Origin: Mactra quadrangularis
Taxonomy: Eukaryota; Mollusca; Bivalvia; Venerida; Mactridae
DNA length: 64,000 bases
Direction of reading: 5' to 3'
Assembly (NCBI GenBank): GCA_025267735.1
Contig: CM046301.1
Span: forward strand, 55,447,872-55,511,871
Below are positions 1 to 10,405 of this stretch, one piece after another; position 1 is the stretch's first letter; each line of letters starts with the position of its first letter. The position numbers and the translations under genes were made by a program. A model generated the notes under the pieces. That model searched no databases, was not told where the DNA came from, and saw only the letters and a program-made list of their open reading frames with translations.

Positions 1-1004
1 TTTGAATCTGGGTTATTGTACGAAATTAGGAAGTAGACTGAACATGTATGTCGTAGCAGAAATTAAATCGCACTTAAACTTCTTTTAATTTTGACCAATA
101 TTGGAAAATTGGTTACCATGTATTTTGTTGTAAGAATTAGTTTCATAATCGAGCTAAAATAAATTTAAATTATTAGAAAATAGTTATAAAGATCTCATTT
201 AATAAAAAGTATATATTTTTTGTAGCAAATTTGGAACACAAAATAAACTTCCAGTATCAGTCATCGATTGGAAAGATGCGTCTTTGCTGCAAAAGTTAAT
301 CTAAGAAGAGGTTGCCATTTTCGAATTCAGTTTCCTTTGCCAATCTGCAAGTTGATCTGCAAAGAGGAACTGTAAATTTCGTACAATAGTGAATAACTAA
401 AAAAACTTAAACCATCGATAGAATATGAGAAAATTGTTATTATGAGAACAATTCTAAGGGTTAATTCATTGAGAACAAAAATAGCATGTTTTTATTTTTT
501 TTCTCATATAACAACAAGTGGTTTGCAATCATCGTGAACAAGAAACAAACAACAGACTTTACGATATGCATTGGCGTGTATAACACATTTCCTGTAGAGT
601 ATGTTTTCATTTTCCAAGCCATGTTGTAGTCACGCATGCCTGTTACAATAGTTTGCTTTTACAAAGAATTGCTGGTAAAAGTATGCATTGGAGAGTTTCC
701 TTTTTGTTCAAAACAGCACAATGAATTCGTATGCCTAACATCGTCATTTTGTAATCACTCGTTTTTACTATAAACGGTATGCCAATGTCTCGTTGTCATA
801 CATGTTCATTTCCAGGCCGCGACAGAACAAAACAAAGGCGAATAGCAGAGTTCCGAAACAAAAACACTTAAATAGTCTGTATATGTTTTTGTCTCGAAAC
901 CTTAGGTCATAACCTTAAATGAAAACTGTCAAGTGTCAGTGTCAGTGTGTTTAACATTGAAATATGTTTTTTTCTACTTTATCTGTCCAGTAAGATCACT
1001 CATA
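1..1004. other. Intergenic, no gene seen
   Basis: AT-rich sequence with no coding signal that I can support. Around 128-170 there is a short stretch (TTGTAAGAATTAGTTTCATA and following) resembling the 3' tail of the tRNA-derived SINE seen in reverse at 31.8-32.0 kb, so a decayed SINE tail is likely. I see nothing else structured. Confidence 0.5.
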
Positions 1005-1006
1005 GC

Positions 1007-1602
1007 CAATCTCCGTAAACAGATATCCTGTAGAGCGTTGTCGTACAGGATCTCTACTTTCTCAATGTAGGGTCACGTCGAGATGAACTTTGTTTCGACC
1101 AATCAATGCGTAGCTTTCATCTAGACGAAAACACTATTACTCACATTTTGATTTCGTAATTTCTATTTTTAGACCAAGGTTTGCATGCTAATTTAACAGC
1201 GGTATTATTCACAGTCTTCGATTGGGCGGCTAATTTCAAATTGCCTGACGTAGACGATGTAAACAAGTTACGTATCATAACAATTTCGTCATGAATATTA
1301 TGATGAGAAAAGGTCGCCTGAACGCGACCTTCGTTTGGAAAAGGCCAGATCTAAATTAGCGAGTATGCGAGCAGAAATTTTTAGATCGCAGACTGTGAAT
1401 ATTATCGCGGTTAAATTAGCAAGCAAAACTTGGTCAAAAAATAGAAATTACGAAATCAAAATGTGATTAATAGTGTTTTCGTCTAAATGAAAGCTACGCA
1501 TTGATTGATCGAAACAAAGTTCATCTCGACGTGACCCATCATTGAGAAAGTAGAGATCCTGTACGACAACGCTCTACAGGATATCTGTTTACGGAGATTG
1601 AT
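1007..1602. repeat. Foldback element with ~220 bp inverted arms
   Basis: The stretch starting near 1009 (AATCTCCGTAAACAGATATC) returns as its reverse complement ending near 1600 (ATATCTGTTTACGGAGATT). The arms run about 1007-1225 and 1382-1602 with a few mismatches, around a ~155 bp loop. There is no coding capacity, so it is a non-autonomous foldback or MITE-type element. A second copy of the left arm plus loop lies at about 59275-59583. Target duplications were not identified. Confidence 0.8.
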
Positions 1603-1609
1603 CAGCTTC

Positions 1610-1770
1610 AGACAGATTATCCCTTACAGTACCTCTTAACTCATGGGCGGAGTGGAACAAGTGTAGATAAATTTCTTGCTCAATGAAATTAGCAGTGCCC
1701 CAAGTCGGGTTCAAACACGAGACCTCTCGATCCGTAAGCGCGTCCTACCCCTTGACCACTGCAGCTATAT
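1610..1770 (-). mobile_element. tRNA-derived SINE fragment, family C
   Basis: On the minus strand a tRNA-like head is readable: an A-box-like TGGTCAAGGGGTAGGACG near 1758-1741, and a B-box-like GTTTGAACCC near 1717-1708. It is followed by the phrase TGAGCAAGAAATTTATC. The same tail phrase follows the tRNA-like head of the copy at about 29930-30080, also in minus orientation, which marks them as one SINE family. I see no target duplication. Confidence 0.6.
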
Positions 1771-3465
1771 GTGTTTTACATGAAGTGTTCTAATGGTTCT
1801 CGGCGTTGCTACTACAATGTAATCAGTCATTAAACGCTCTCTCTATGAGGGCTGTCCAATATCTGGTATGCCTTTTAAAAAATCTGCACGTAGTCCTAAT
1901 GCGCGGCGCATGCAATTAAACATTCGTGATTCCTCTGATTTTTTCTCTTCGTCCGTTCATCAACTGTGTGTGGTCCAACAGCAGAACACGTACCATTAGA
2001 TTATAACATCTAGTTTGGACATCCATCTGTTACTGAGACAAGATAAAAACTCTAGGTTTTTTCTGTTCTGTATTGTCGATATGAAGATTTTGTAGTTTTT
2101 GTATACCCATTTATCATATATGTGTGTTTGGATCAGATTTTGTTTGGATCAGATTTTCTGAGAAAAAAATAAACAAAAAATGTAGTTTGGTATGTGGAGA
2201 GTAATTAAAGGAAACAACATATTTTCACAATTTTTGTGATTCCTTTTAATGTACCTGAAACGGGATTTCTAATCACTAGGAAAACCGTCATTTTCGGAAC
2301 ACATCTCCATTTAACGCCAGTTTTATACTTTTTGCTAACTTCCTGGCAACACTATTCATATTCAGCGCCGGTGCTACAGTGACAAGCTGTTGTCCTATTT
2401 TGAATAGAAATGGTTGACTCAGAGTTTTTAAGAGCTACATTTTAATTATCGTTAGATTCTTACCATAATATCTACGCGAGACTAAGCAGGAAAATGTATA
2501 CTTTCGCTGCGCATTACATCTCCAAAGCCAGTTTATATACTCTTTGCAAACACCCTGAAAACCTAACCAATATTATTCCTTTTCAGCGAATAAAGTGAAT
2601 CATTGGAGGGGCTCTGTAGGAATGAAAATGGCATGATGATACAAATGTATGTAAACATTCCAATGAGCTATACAGACCACCATGTTTCATGTTAAACATG
2701 TTTTATCCAATCAAATGTCAATTAGGTTCCATAGATCGTGTGCTTTAAATTATTTGTGTCCGTAAAATGGATGTGTTAATCGACACGAGGAGCCACAATG
2801 CTGTAGATACATGAATGTATGGGCATGTACAGGAGTCTAATTTCTGAATGAAAAACCGAAGTTGCGTAAAATTTAAAATTGATTGAACATGTCTGTTGCA
2901 AATGATTCATGCTTAGTTTCTAATTAGAAATTAGTCAGTGAAACTTGGATTATGTTTTTGTTGTTTATCTGGTAGGAGCTGCCCTTGAATTTCAATACAA
3001 AATGTAACCAAGTTTCACAATACTTGTAGAGTTATAGTACCCTTCATTCCTCTACTCGCTCATCCTTCTATTTACTGCATTTCAAAGTGAAAGTAGATCG
3101 AAACCGAAAGTAGAATCTGGTTGTCAATACTTGAAACAATAGTTTTGATCACTATGTGCTTATGTGAAGATGCTTCAGGTGAATTTTTATTAAAGAAAAA
3201 CATCATTGTCCAAATTACCAATTCAATTCTAAAACTATTGTGGATAGTAAACATTAGCGTACAAATAACAATTTATCGTACAAAATGAACACTTAGTCAA
3301 ACGTTTGCAGCAAAGACGCATCTTTCCAATCGATGACTGATACTAGAAGTTGATTTTGTGTTCAAATAACAGTGTGCTTTGATAAATGTGCCCCTCTTCT
3401 TTAAGAAATGAACACTTAGTCAAACTAAAGTTATAAAGCAAAATGCATCTTCATATAGTGAATTT
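1771..3465. other. Intergenic, no gene seen
   Basis: About 1.7 kb of AT-rich sequence. I see no coding exon, RNA gene or clear repeat. A short phrase near 3310-3350 (GCAAAGACGCATCTTTCCAA) is the reverse complement of a phrase near 270-290, a small dispersed duplication of unknown origin. Confidence 0.45.
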
Positions 3466-3476
3466 AAATTACTAAT

Positions 3477-3760
3477 CCCGGGTCGATAGCGCAATTGGTA
3501 GAGCGCCGGGATTTGGATACTCGTGCCCGAGGGGGTGCGGGTTCGAATCCCACCCGGGGAGGTTATACCCTTCCATTAAAATTTGACAATAATGTCGATT
3601 TTCCTCCATTGATTAGATAATATGGAGAAGTTTCAGGCCTTGTGGAAGGGTAGGTGAGTACTGGTTATAGACAATGGTCCAGGAAAGCTAGGTTAGGTGC
3701 GCTGGACGCCGTGAAATGACCTAAATTGTGTTGATACGGCGTTAACTCCAATAAATAAAT
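3477..3760 (+). mobile_element. tRNA-derived SINE, family A, full copy with 11 bp TSD
   Basis: The element starts with a tRNA-like head. The A box is around TAGCGCAATTGGTAGAGCG at 3487-3505 and the B box is GGTTCGAATCC at about 3539-3549. A ~200 bp body ends in an AATAAATAAATA tail. It is flanked by an exact 11 bp duplication, AAATTACTAAT at 3466-3476 and 3761-3771, which shows LINE-type retrotransposition. Sister copies lie at 49446-49732 and, 5'-truncated, at 52386-52640; all three share the phrases GAGGTTATACCCTTCCAT and GACCTAAATTGT. Pol III boxes are present, but it is a SINE rather than a tRNA gene. Confidence 0.9.
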
Positions 3761-3771
3761 AAATTACTAAT

Positions 3772-4500
3772 CATGTAATCATGTGTCATCTCTAAAAGGA
3801 TGGACATGTTCTTACAATTTGTAATTATGAATAACGTACAATACAAGCAAAGAAAATTGACGATAATACGAACAAAACATCAATCTTACAGATTGTCCGA
3901 GAAATGTTTGAGTATCAATTACTGCGATAACCTATAGTGGAATGAATTTCTTGCTTGAATTATTTCGATAATTAGACCAAAAAGAATGTTCCCTGAACTT
4001 GAGATATGAAGTTGATACAGCCTGCAACAACTGGTCGAGTATTTCAGATGTCCAGTAATTGGTACTTTTATCAATAAGTATAAGCCATTAGAATCAGTTT
4101 CAGAAGTGTTAACTTTATACTTGCTGAGTGAACTATAACACTGATGGTGATATTTTGGACTTGGATTGGGGTGAGAATTTTACTAATCTACAGTGCCATA
4201 AAAATGTTATTGGAAAAATGAAATTTTAGGAAAAGCTATTCCTGCATTACCGCAAGCAGTTTTACTAGAGTTAAAGCACGTTAATTGGTTTGAATTATAC
4301 ATGTATACATTGCTGAAGGAGCAGAAGTCCAGTGGTAGGATGCTTGTTCAGCAAACTTATAAAAGTTGATCTAATACCCGATTTAAAGACGGATTTATCG
4401 AAGGAACGGGCGTGTTTGTGTGGTTACGACGTTGGACATGTACTATTTGATGCCCAGATTTACGTTGGCTCTAATTATATTAAAAATGCACCATCGTTGA
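3772..4500. other. Intergenic, no gene seen
   Basis: No coding or RNA feature is supported. The right end, from about 4500 (CCAACTAGCTCAGTGCTAGG), reads as the distal part of the tRNA-Thr-like SINE family found at 28.1 and 32.0 kb, and it leads directly into the 46 bp satellite. Confidence 0.4.
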
Positions 4501-4578
4501 TTTCATTAACCAGTAACTTTATCCAACTAGCTCAGTGCTAGGTGACCAGATAGCAGACTTGAGAGTGATTAATCTAAG

Positions 4579-5823
4579 TTGTAAGATCGAGCTGAAACTT
4601 ATGTGTAATACTGATTTATCCAAGTTGTAAGATGGAGCTGAATCTTGTGTGTAATACTGATTTATCCAAGTTGTAAGATCGAGCTGAAACTTGTGTGTAA
4701 TACTGATTTATCCAAGTTGTAACATCGAGCTGAAACTTGTGTGTAATACTGATTTATCCAAGTTGTAAGATGGAGCTGAATCTTGTGTGTAATACTGATT
4801 TATCCAAGTTGTAAGATCGAGCTGAAACTTGTGTGTAATACTGATTTATCCAAGTTGTAAGATCGAGCTGAAACTTGTGTGTAATACTGATTTATCCAAG
4901 TTGTAAGATCGAGCTGAAACTTGTGTGTAATACTGATTTATCCAAGTTGTAAGATCGAGCTGAAACTTGTGTGTAAAACTGATTTATCCAAGTTGTAAGA
5001 TCGAGCTGAAACTTGTGTGTAATACTGATTTATCCAAGTTGTAAGATCGAGCTGAAACTTGTGTGTAATACTGATTTATCCAAGTTGTAAGATCGAGCTG
5101 AAACTTGTGTGCAATACTGATTTATCCAAGTTGTAAGATCGAGCTGAAACTTGTGTGCAATACTGATTTATCCAAGTTGTAAGATCGAGCTGAAACTTGT
5201 GTGTAATACTGATTTATCCAAGTTGCAAGATCGAGCTGAAACTTGTGTGTAATACTGATTTATCCAAGTTGCAAGATCGAGCTGAAACTTGTGTGTAATA
5301 CTGATTTATCCAAGTTGCAAGATCGAGCTGAAACTTGTGTGTAATACTGATTTATCCAAGTTGCAAGATCGAGCTGAACTTGTGTGTAATACTGATTTAT
5401 CCAAGTTGCAAGATCGAGCTGAAACTTGTGTGTAATACTGATTTATCCAAGTTGCAAGATCGAGCTGAAACTTGTGTGTAATACTGATTTATCCAAGTTG
5501 CAAGATCGAGCTGAAACTTGTGTGTAATACTGATTTATCCAAGTTGCAAGATCGAGCTGAAACTTGTGTGTAATACTGATTTATCCAAGTTGCAAGATCG
5601 AGCTGAAACTTGTGTGTAATACTGATTTATCCAAGTTGCAAGATCGAGCTGAAACTTGTGTGTAATACTGATTTATCCAAGTTGCAAGATCGAGCTGAAA
5701 CTTGTGTGTAATACTGATTTATCCAAGTTGCAAGATCGAGCTGAAACTTGTGTGTAATACTGATTTATCCAAGTTGCAAGATCGAGCTGAAACTTGTGTG
5801 TAATACTGATTTATCCAAGTTGT
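4579..5823 (+). repeat. 46 bp satellite, 27 units, embedded in a SINE tail
   Basis: The unit begins TTGTAAGATCGAGCTGAAAC and ends TTTATCCAAG. From 4579 to 5819 there are 27 units: 26 of 46 bp and one of 45 bp that lost an A near 5375. Units 1-14 carry TTGTAAG. Units 15-27, from 5223, carry TTGCAAG, a sharp block change typical of local homogenisation. The left flank (AGTGATTAATCTAAG) and right flank (TTGTAGGAACTTGTTTCATA) match adjoining parts of the SINE tail seen at 31.8 kb, so the array appears to have expanded inside a SINE copy. Confidence 0.92.
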
Positions 5824-5839
5824 AGGAACTTGTTTCATA

Positions 5840-7631
5840 ATGGAGTCGATAAATGTTGTACAACTTCACTGAGCGAAACTAGAAATCAAACAAAGGCGTC
5901 CTGCAGTGCCCTGAACCACCCAAAGACGCCATGTACATATGTACATTGTAGATTTAAAATGGTGTCTTCGACAGTTCGGTCTCATGCAGATAGCCTATGC
6001 AACCAGATTGGATTGCAGTGATATAGCAAAATGTGTTCTTATCTACATAGATAAATTTAATGTTTCATCTTATCATTATGTTACTATATTTATAACCAAA
6101 CGAGTGAACACGTATCTATCCTGAATGTATATCTAGCCATCCCCTGGCCGTCGCCAATAAAGGAAACACGTGTGCAGTTGAATAAATATTGTTTTCACCT
6201 TTAGCACAAATTTTGCCTTCTGTTGTTAAGGAATGGATAGATATATCTTAGCAATCATTAAACCAAACATATTTTCTTTTATCTCTGAACTCTGATTAGG
6301 AACGTTAGAATCTGCAAGCGCCTAGAAGCATAATTCCGGCTCATTTCTGTTGTTGGAATCGAGTGGTGTTTATTCGAATAATTAGATCTCGCTTTGTACG
6401 TGTGTTTCACCTTTGAAAAGTAAAACATTTTTAACTTTCAGGGTTTTTATTCCATTTCTATAAACAGTGCTTCTTTCTTTTGTTTATTTTAATTTTAAAT
6501 TATTCGCCGTTCTTTTATGTTTTTATTCAACTTTCGCTTTATTTTTTCTATAAAATTTGATACGTTTTGTCTAATTTAAATTGATGGGGTTAAATAATAG
6601 GAGTTTCTGGTAAGAAATAAAATCAAAATTTACAAATGTTTATTTTCGTTCTAACCTGTCATATTCACGCTGTTAATCCAATTGTTTTCTCCGTGAATTT
6701 TAGAAGTACTTTTATTGTAGAAATGAATACTAAGGCGGAGTGAAGCACACATACTGTGACGCTGTAGGAAAAAGTGAGAGAGGGCTTAATGTATGTTTTG
6801 ACAAATGAACTTTTTGGGAATGTTTAATGTATTTTACGGGTAACAATAACTTTAATCATGAACAGTGAGTGTAAGTTTAAAGTATATTTTGTAAACTTTG
6901 AGTGTGGGATTATACAGAGATTTTATAGTGACGTATTTTGTCTATATTTTGTGTCTGTATTCGAGTGGGTCTGATTCTCAATAATGGGTGTGTACGAGAT
7001 ATGGGTCATTTTATAAATACGTTAAAGGGACATTATCAATACGTCAATTCATTTCTCGCATTTAAACAAACTGTTACTATATATTAATACTTTTTAAGAA
7101 TAGAATGGTTATTGTTGAAGGATTAATATTAACAAATTCTTCTCCTGGTATCTGGGAGATTCCTCATAGGAGTGTTCGTGTTTCAAGTACGCTATTTTAA
7201 ATATACAATTTATAAAAAATAACATTATTGAACAATTGAAAAACGATGAAGTAAAGTTTAAGTGGGGTGGATGTTATTATTGACACGGTAATCTGACAGT
7301 TTATGAATAGAGAAATAATTTTTAATATGTGACATATGCATTAATGTTGATGACAAGCTTTAATAATATAATGTAAATACTATATTTATATTCATGTCTG
7401 ACAAAAGCTTCCTTGTTTAAATATATTTAAACTATTTTCTGCTTAGCTGTACGTAATAAGAGAGCTGCTTACATCAATACAAAAAATAATATTACTTAAA
7501 ATTATGTCAATTAAAAAATTGCTGAGTTTGATCAATTGATTTACGATTTTTTGACGATGCTTCACTTTTAAGAAATATTTCACATTTTTTAATGAATGAT
7601 TGTCTAAGATTACACCATAAGTTAAGTTATA
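5840..7631. other. Intergenic, AT-rich, no gene seen
   Basis: About 1.8 kb with no supportable coding region, tRNA or repeat family member. Short AT runs occur throughout. Confidence 0.45.
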
Positions 7632-7639
7632 GTATCTGC

Positions 7640-7760
7640 ACAGGAGCTTGACATTCTGTATCGTAGTTCGAAAGATCTCTTCTTCTTATAATAAAAATTC
7701 TTATTATATAAAGAATTAGAGAATCTTTCGAACTACGATACAGAATGTCAAGCTCCTGTG
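7640..7760. mobile_element. 121 bp foldback MITE with 8 bp TSD
   Basis: Near-perfect 36 bp inverted arms are at 7640-7675 (ACAGGAGCTTGACATTCTG...) and 7724-7759, with a 48 bp AT-rich spacer. It is flanked by GTATCTGC at 7632-7639 and again at 7761-7768, an exact 8 bp target duplication. It sits immediately outside the left end of the Mutator-like repeat that begins at 7773 and overlaps that repeat's own target duplication, so it inserted later, at the junction. There is no coding capacity; an 8 bp duplication fits hAT-type transposition. Confidence 0.8.
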
Positions 7761-9258
7761 GTATCTGCTGGTTTGTCTGGTTCCCAGTCGTACTTTGGCA
7801 GGTAAAAGTACGTCAGGCAAACCATGATCATGTCCGCGCCTTATGTAATGAATTAGATATTGGATAATTACATGTCGGCAAAGCCAAGATAAAGGGTACC
7901 TCTTCAGTCTCACATATGGCAATTTTCAGACCCCATCAGAGCGCAGAATCTTTTATAGTAATATAAAGACATGTCTATCAGGCTTTAATTTCCAAAAGAT
8001 CTTGGATGGAACATGTAAAACAAAAAAGTTAAGTACTGTTGAATAGATGTACCCTAGGGGCCTACGGACTCTACATGGTAATTCATATCACCACACGAAA
8101 AATTAGAAAGATGTATATTTCTTGTAAGTAATTAGTTATTTAGTTTGATAAACATGTACTTTAAAATTTGGAAAAAATCTACGCCTACTCTCTCATTATC
8201 TGCAACATTAACCAAGGTAAAATGTGCAAAACCCCCAAAATACACAGGGAATGATAAGTTTCAATTTACATATAGATGAGAAAAAAGGAACAAAACTGAT
8301 TTTTTATATTTGAAAGTATTTGAAGATGAAGACAACATATTTAGAACAAGTTTGATATGAATAATATGGTTTTGTTGACCCTAAAATGGAAATTATAAAC
8401 ATTTGTAATTGGAAACCAGGGCTACGGACTCTACGCGGTAACTCATATCATCACTAGAAAAATTAGAAAAATGTGTATTTCTCATAAATGAATTATAAAT
8501 AAGTTTGATATACATGTATTTATCAATTTGGAAGAGAATCTACACTGACTCTCATTATCTGCAACAATTACCAAGGTCAAAAGTGCAAATACCCAAAAAT
8601 ACGCACGAATGTTAAGTTTCAATTTACATTTAAATGAGAAAAAAGAAACAAAACTGATATTTTTATATTTGAAAGATACAGACAACACATTTAGAACAAG
8701 TGTTATTTGAATAATCATATGTTTCTTGACCCGATGAAGAAAATCATAAAATGGACATCAGGGGCTACGGACTCTACATACCGTATTGATGGTATTAAGT
8801 AGATTAAACAAAGTAGTTAAATGTAAATTGAACTGTGGAATGATATTCTTTTGATACAGTATTAATTTTCTGACTTTTGAAAAAATGAGCAATAATAGGA
8901 AGAAACAATTCCTTTACTTTACTTGAGAAAACATGAAAAATGTATGTTTCTTAGTAACATAAAATGTCAAACAAAACAAAGTCCTGAATGTTCAACCTGT
9001 TCTATGTATATTTCAACACAAAATCTATCAAATAAATTATCTCTATACATATATTAGTTTGGGAGTAAAAAATACAAAAGAATAAATTATGTGAAAATTA
9101 ACATGGGGCTACGGACTATACACCTCACCAGTATCTTTTTATATCACATATTTAAAGAGGTTTGTTTGATTTAAAGTGTAATTATCCTTTAAAAAACAAT
9201 TAACTTCAACTTACAAACACTACAAATATATATTTAAGTATCTTCTGAAATGTCTAAT

Positions 9259-9921
9259 GGTGGCACACCACAGTTTCAGAGCCGCATAGTCGAAGTGGCC
9301 AGGGTCAAATTTTTAAATAATAGAAACTTTGGCAGTTGGATTGCATTTTTGAGGTTTAAAATATTTTTGATTGTTATATTTGAAGTTTCAACAGCTAGTA
9401 TTGCACTTTAATTATTAGGTACAATAGGTTTTAAGGATATTGTCCGAGGTATTGCGAAAAATTACTGTCAGATGCGAATGCATGGCTTTGCGGATCTAGC
9501 ACAGAAATCAGCTGTTCATTTTCAAGGTACCTCAGAAATTGGAAAATTAGAGGAATAAAGTCACGGATGGCACCCTATTTCCTCATTATTTTCAGATTGT
9601 GCATGGTTTAATGAATAAAAATCAGTGCGGTATGTATGGCTATCGTCGGAATTAAGAATTCTGTGGGACTTTGCGTACAGGGGTAATTCGCCATTTTGTC
9701 ACCTATTTTCGTGACTACCAATACTAAGAATTAAAGGCCCCTCAGGCTGACAAGTTTGTTTTGATCATGTGTATTTTATTGTTTTTATTGAGAAACATAT
9801 ATTCATGCTAATTTTCAAAATCATTTGTTTCAGGTGTGTGATAACGGGTTAGTGTGCGAGCTTTTCATTGTGTGGTGTGGTATTTTCAGCCGAGAAGCCG
9901 AGGAAACTGTGGTGTGCCACC
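9259..9921 (+). repeat. 663 bp terminal repeat, copy 1
   Basis: The repeat begins GGTGGCACACCACAGTTTC and ends with the exact reverse complement of those 19 bases, so each copy has the form of a complete MITE. Reading it line by line against copy 2 (13090-13752) I found no difference. The outer flank is AAT; the inner flank is TTAAGG. It has no coding capacity. Confidence 0.9.
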
Positions 9922-10405
9922 TTAAGGTAAATCGCTGAATTTCAAAGATTTAAATCTTGCGGTGAATTTCACTTTTTCATACTTTCCTATCATTGTACCA
10001 GCAGAATCTCAACATTTGGCTCATGAAAAATTGAAAATAAAGTGGCTATATGCCTTTTTCCAAGGGAGGTAATTCAAATTTAGAAAATGACAAGAACAAC
10101 AACAATAATCTGTGCATGTCCCAACTGTCTCAAATTGAATATTTTTAGAGGTAAAACATGTTTAATTTGCATTTTCATCTATTTCCACTCAATTTTGTCC
10201 ATAAATATGATATAATATCTTTACATATTGACCAATTTACATGAACTTAGAGGCGTAGGAGGACTTTCAGTTGTAAACACACTACGGCTGCACATGTTTT
10301 AAGCTAACATGATTTAACAGTTATCTTTTCATGCTGTTGTTGCTGTCATCATGACTTTTTTGCACTATTTGTTACATATTTAAGTAGACAGCTAACAGTT
10401 TTTGC
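9922..10405. other. Internal spacer downstream of the transposase gene
   Basis: AT-rich sequence between repeat copy 1 and the 3' end of the transposase reading frame. It begins TTAAGG. It probably contains the 3' untranslated part of the minus-strand transcript, though I see no clear polyadenylation signal near the stop codon. Confidence 0.4.

Noticed and set aside
3477..3560. Genuine tRNA gene
   Set aside because: A and B boxes are present, but stem pairing is poor, a conserved ~200 bp body follows, and the whole is bounded by an 11 bp target duplication; it is a SINE.
4579..5823. CRISPR-like regular array
   Set aside because: The 46 bp units are directly tandem with no unique spacers; a eukaryotic satellite.
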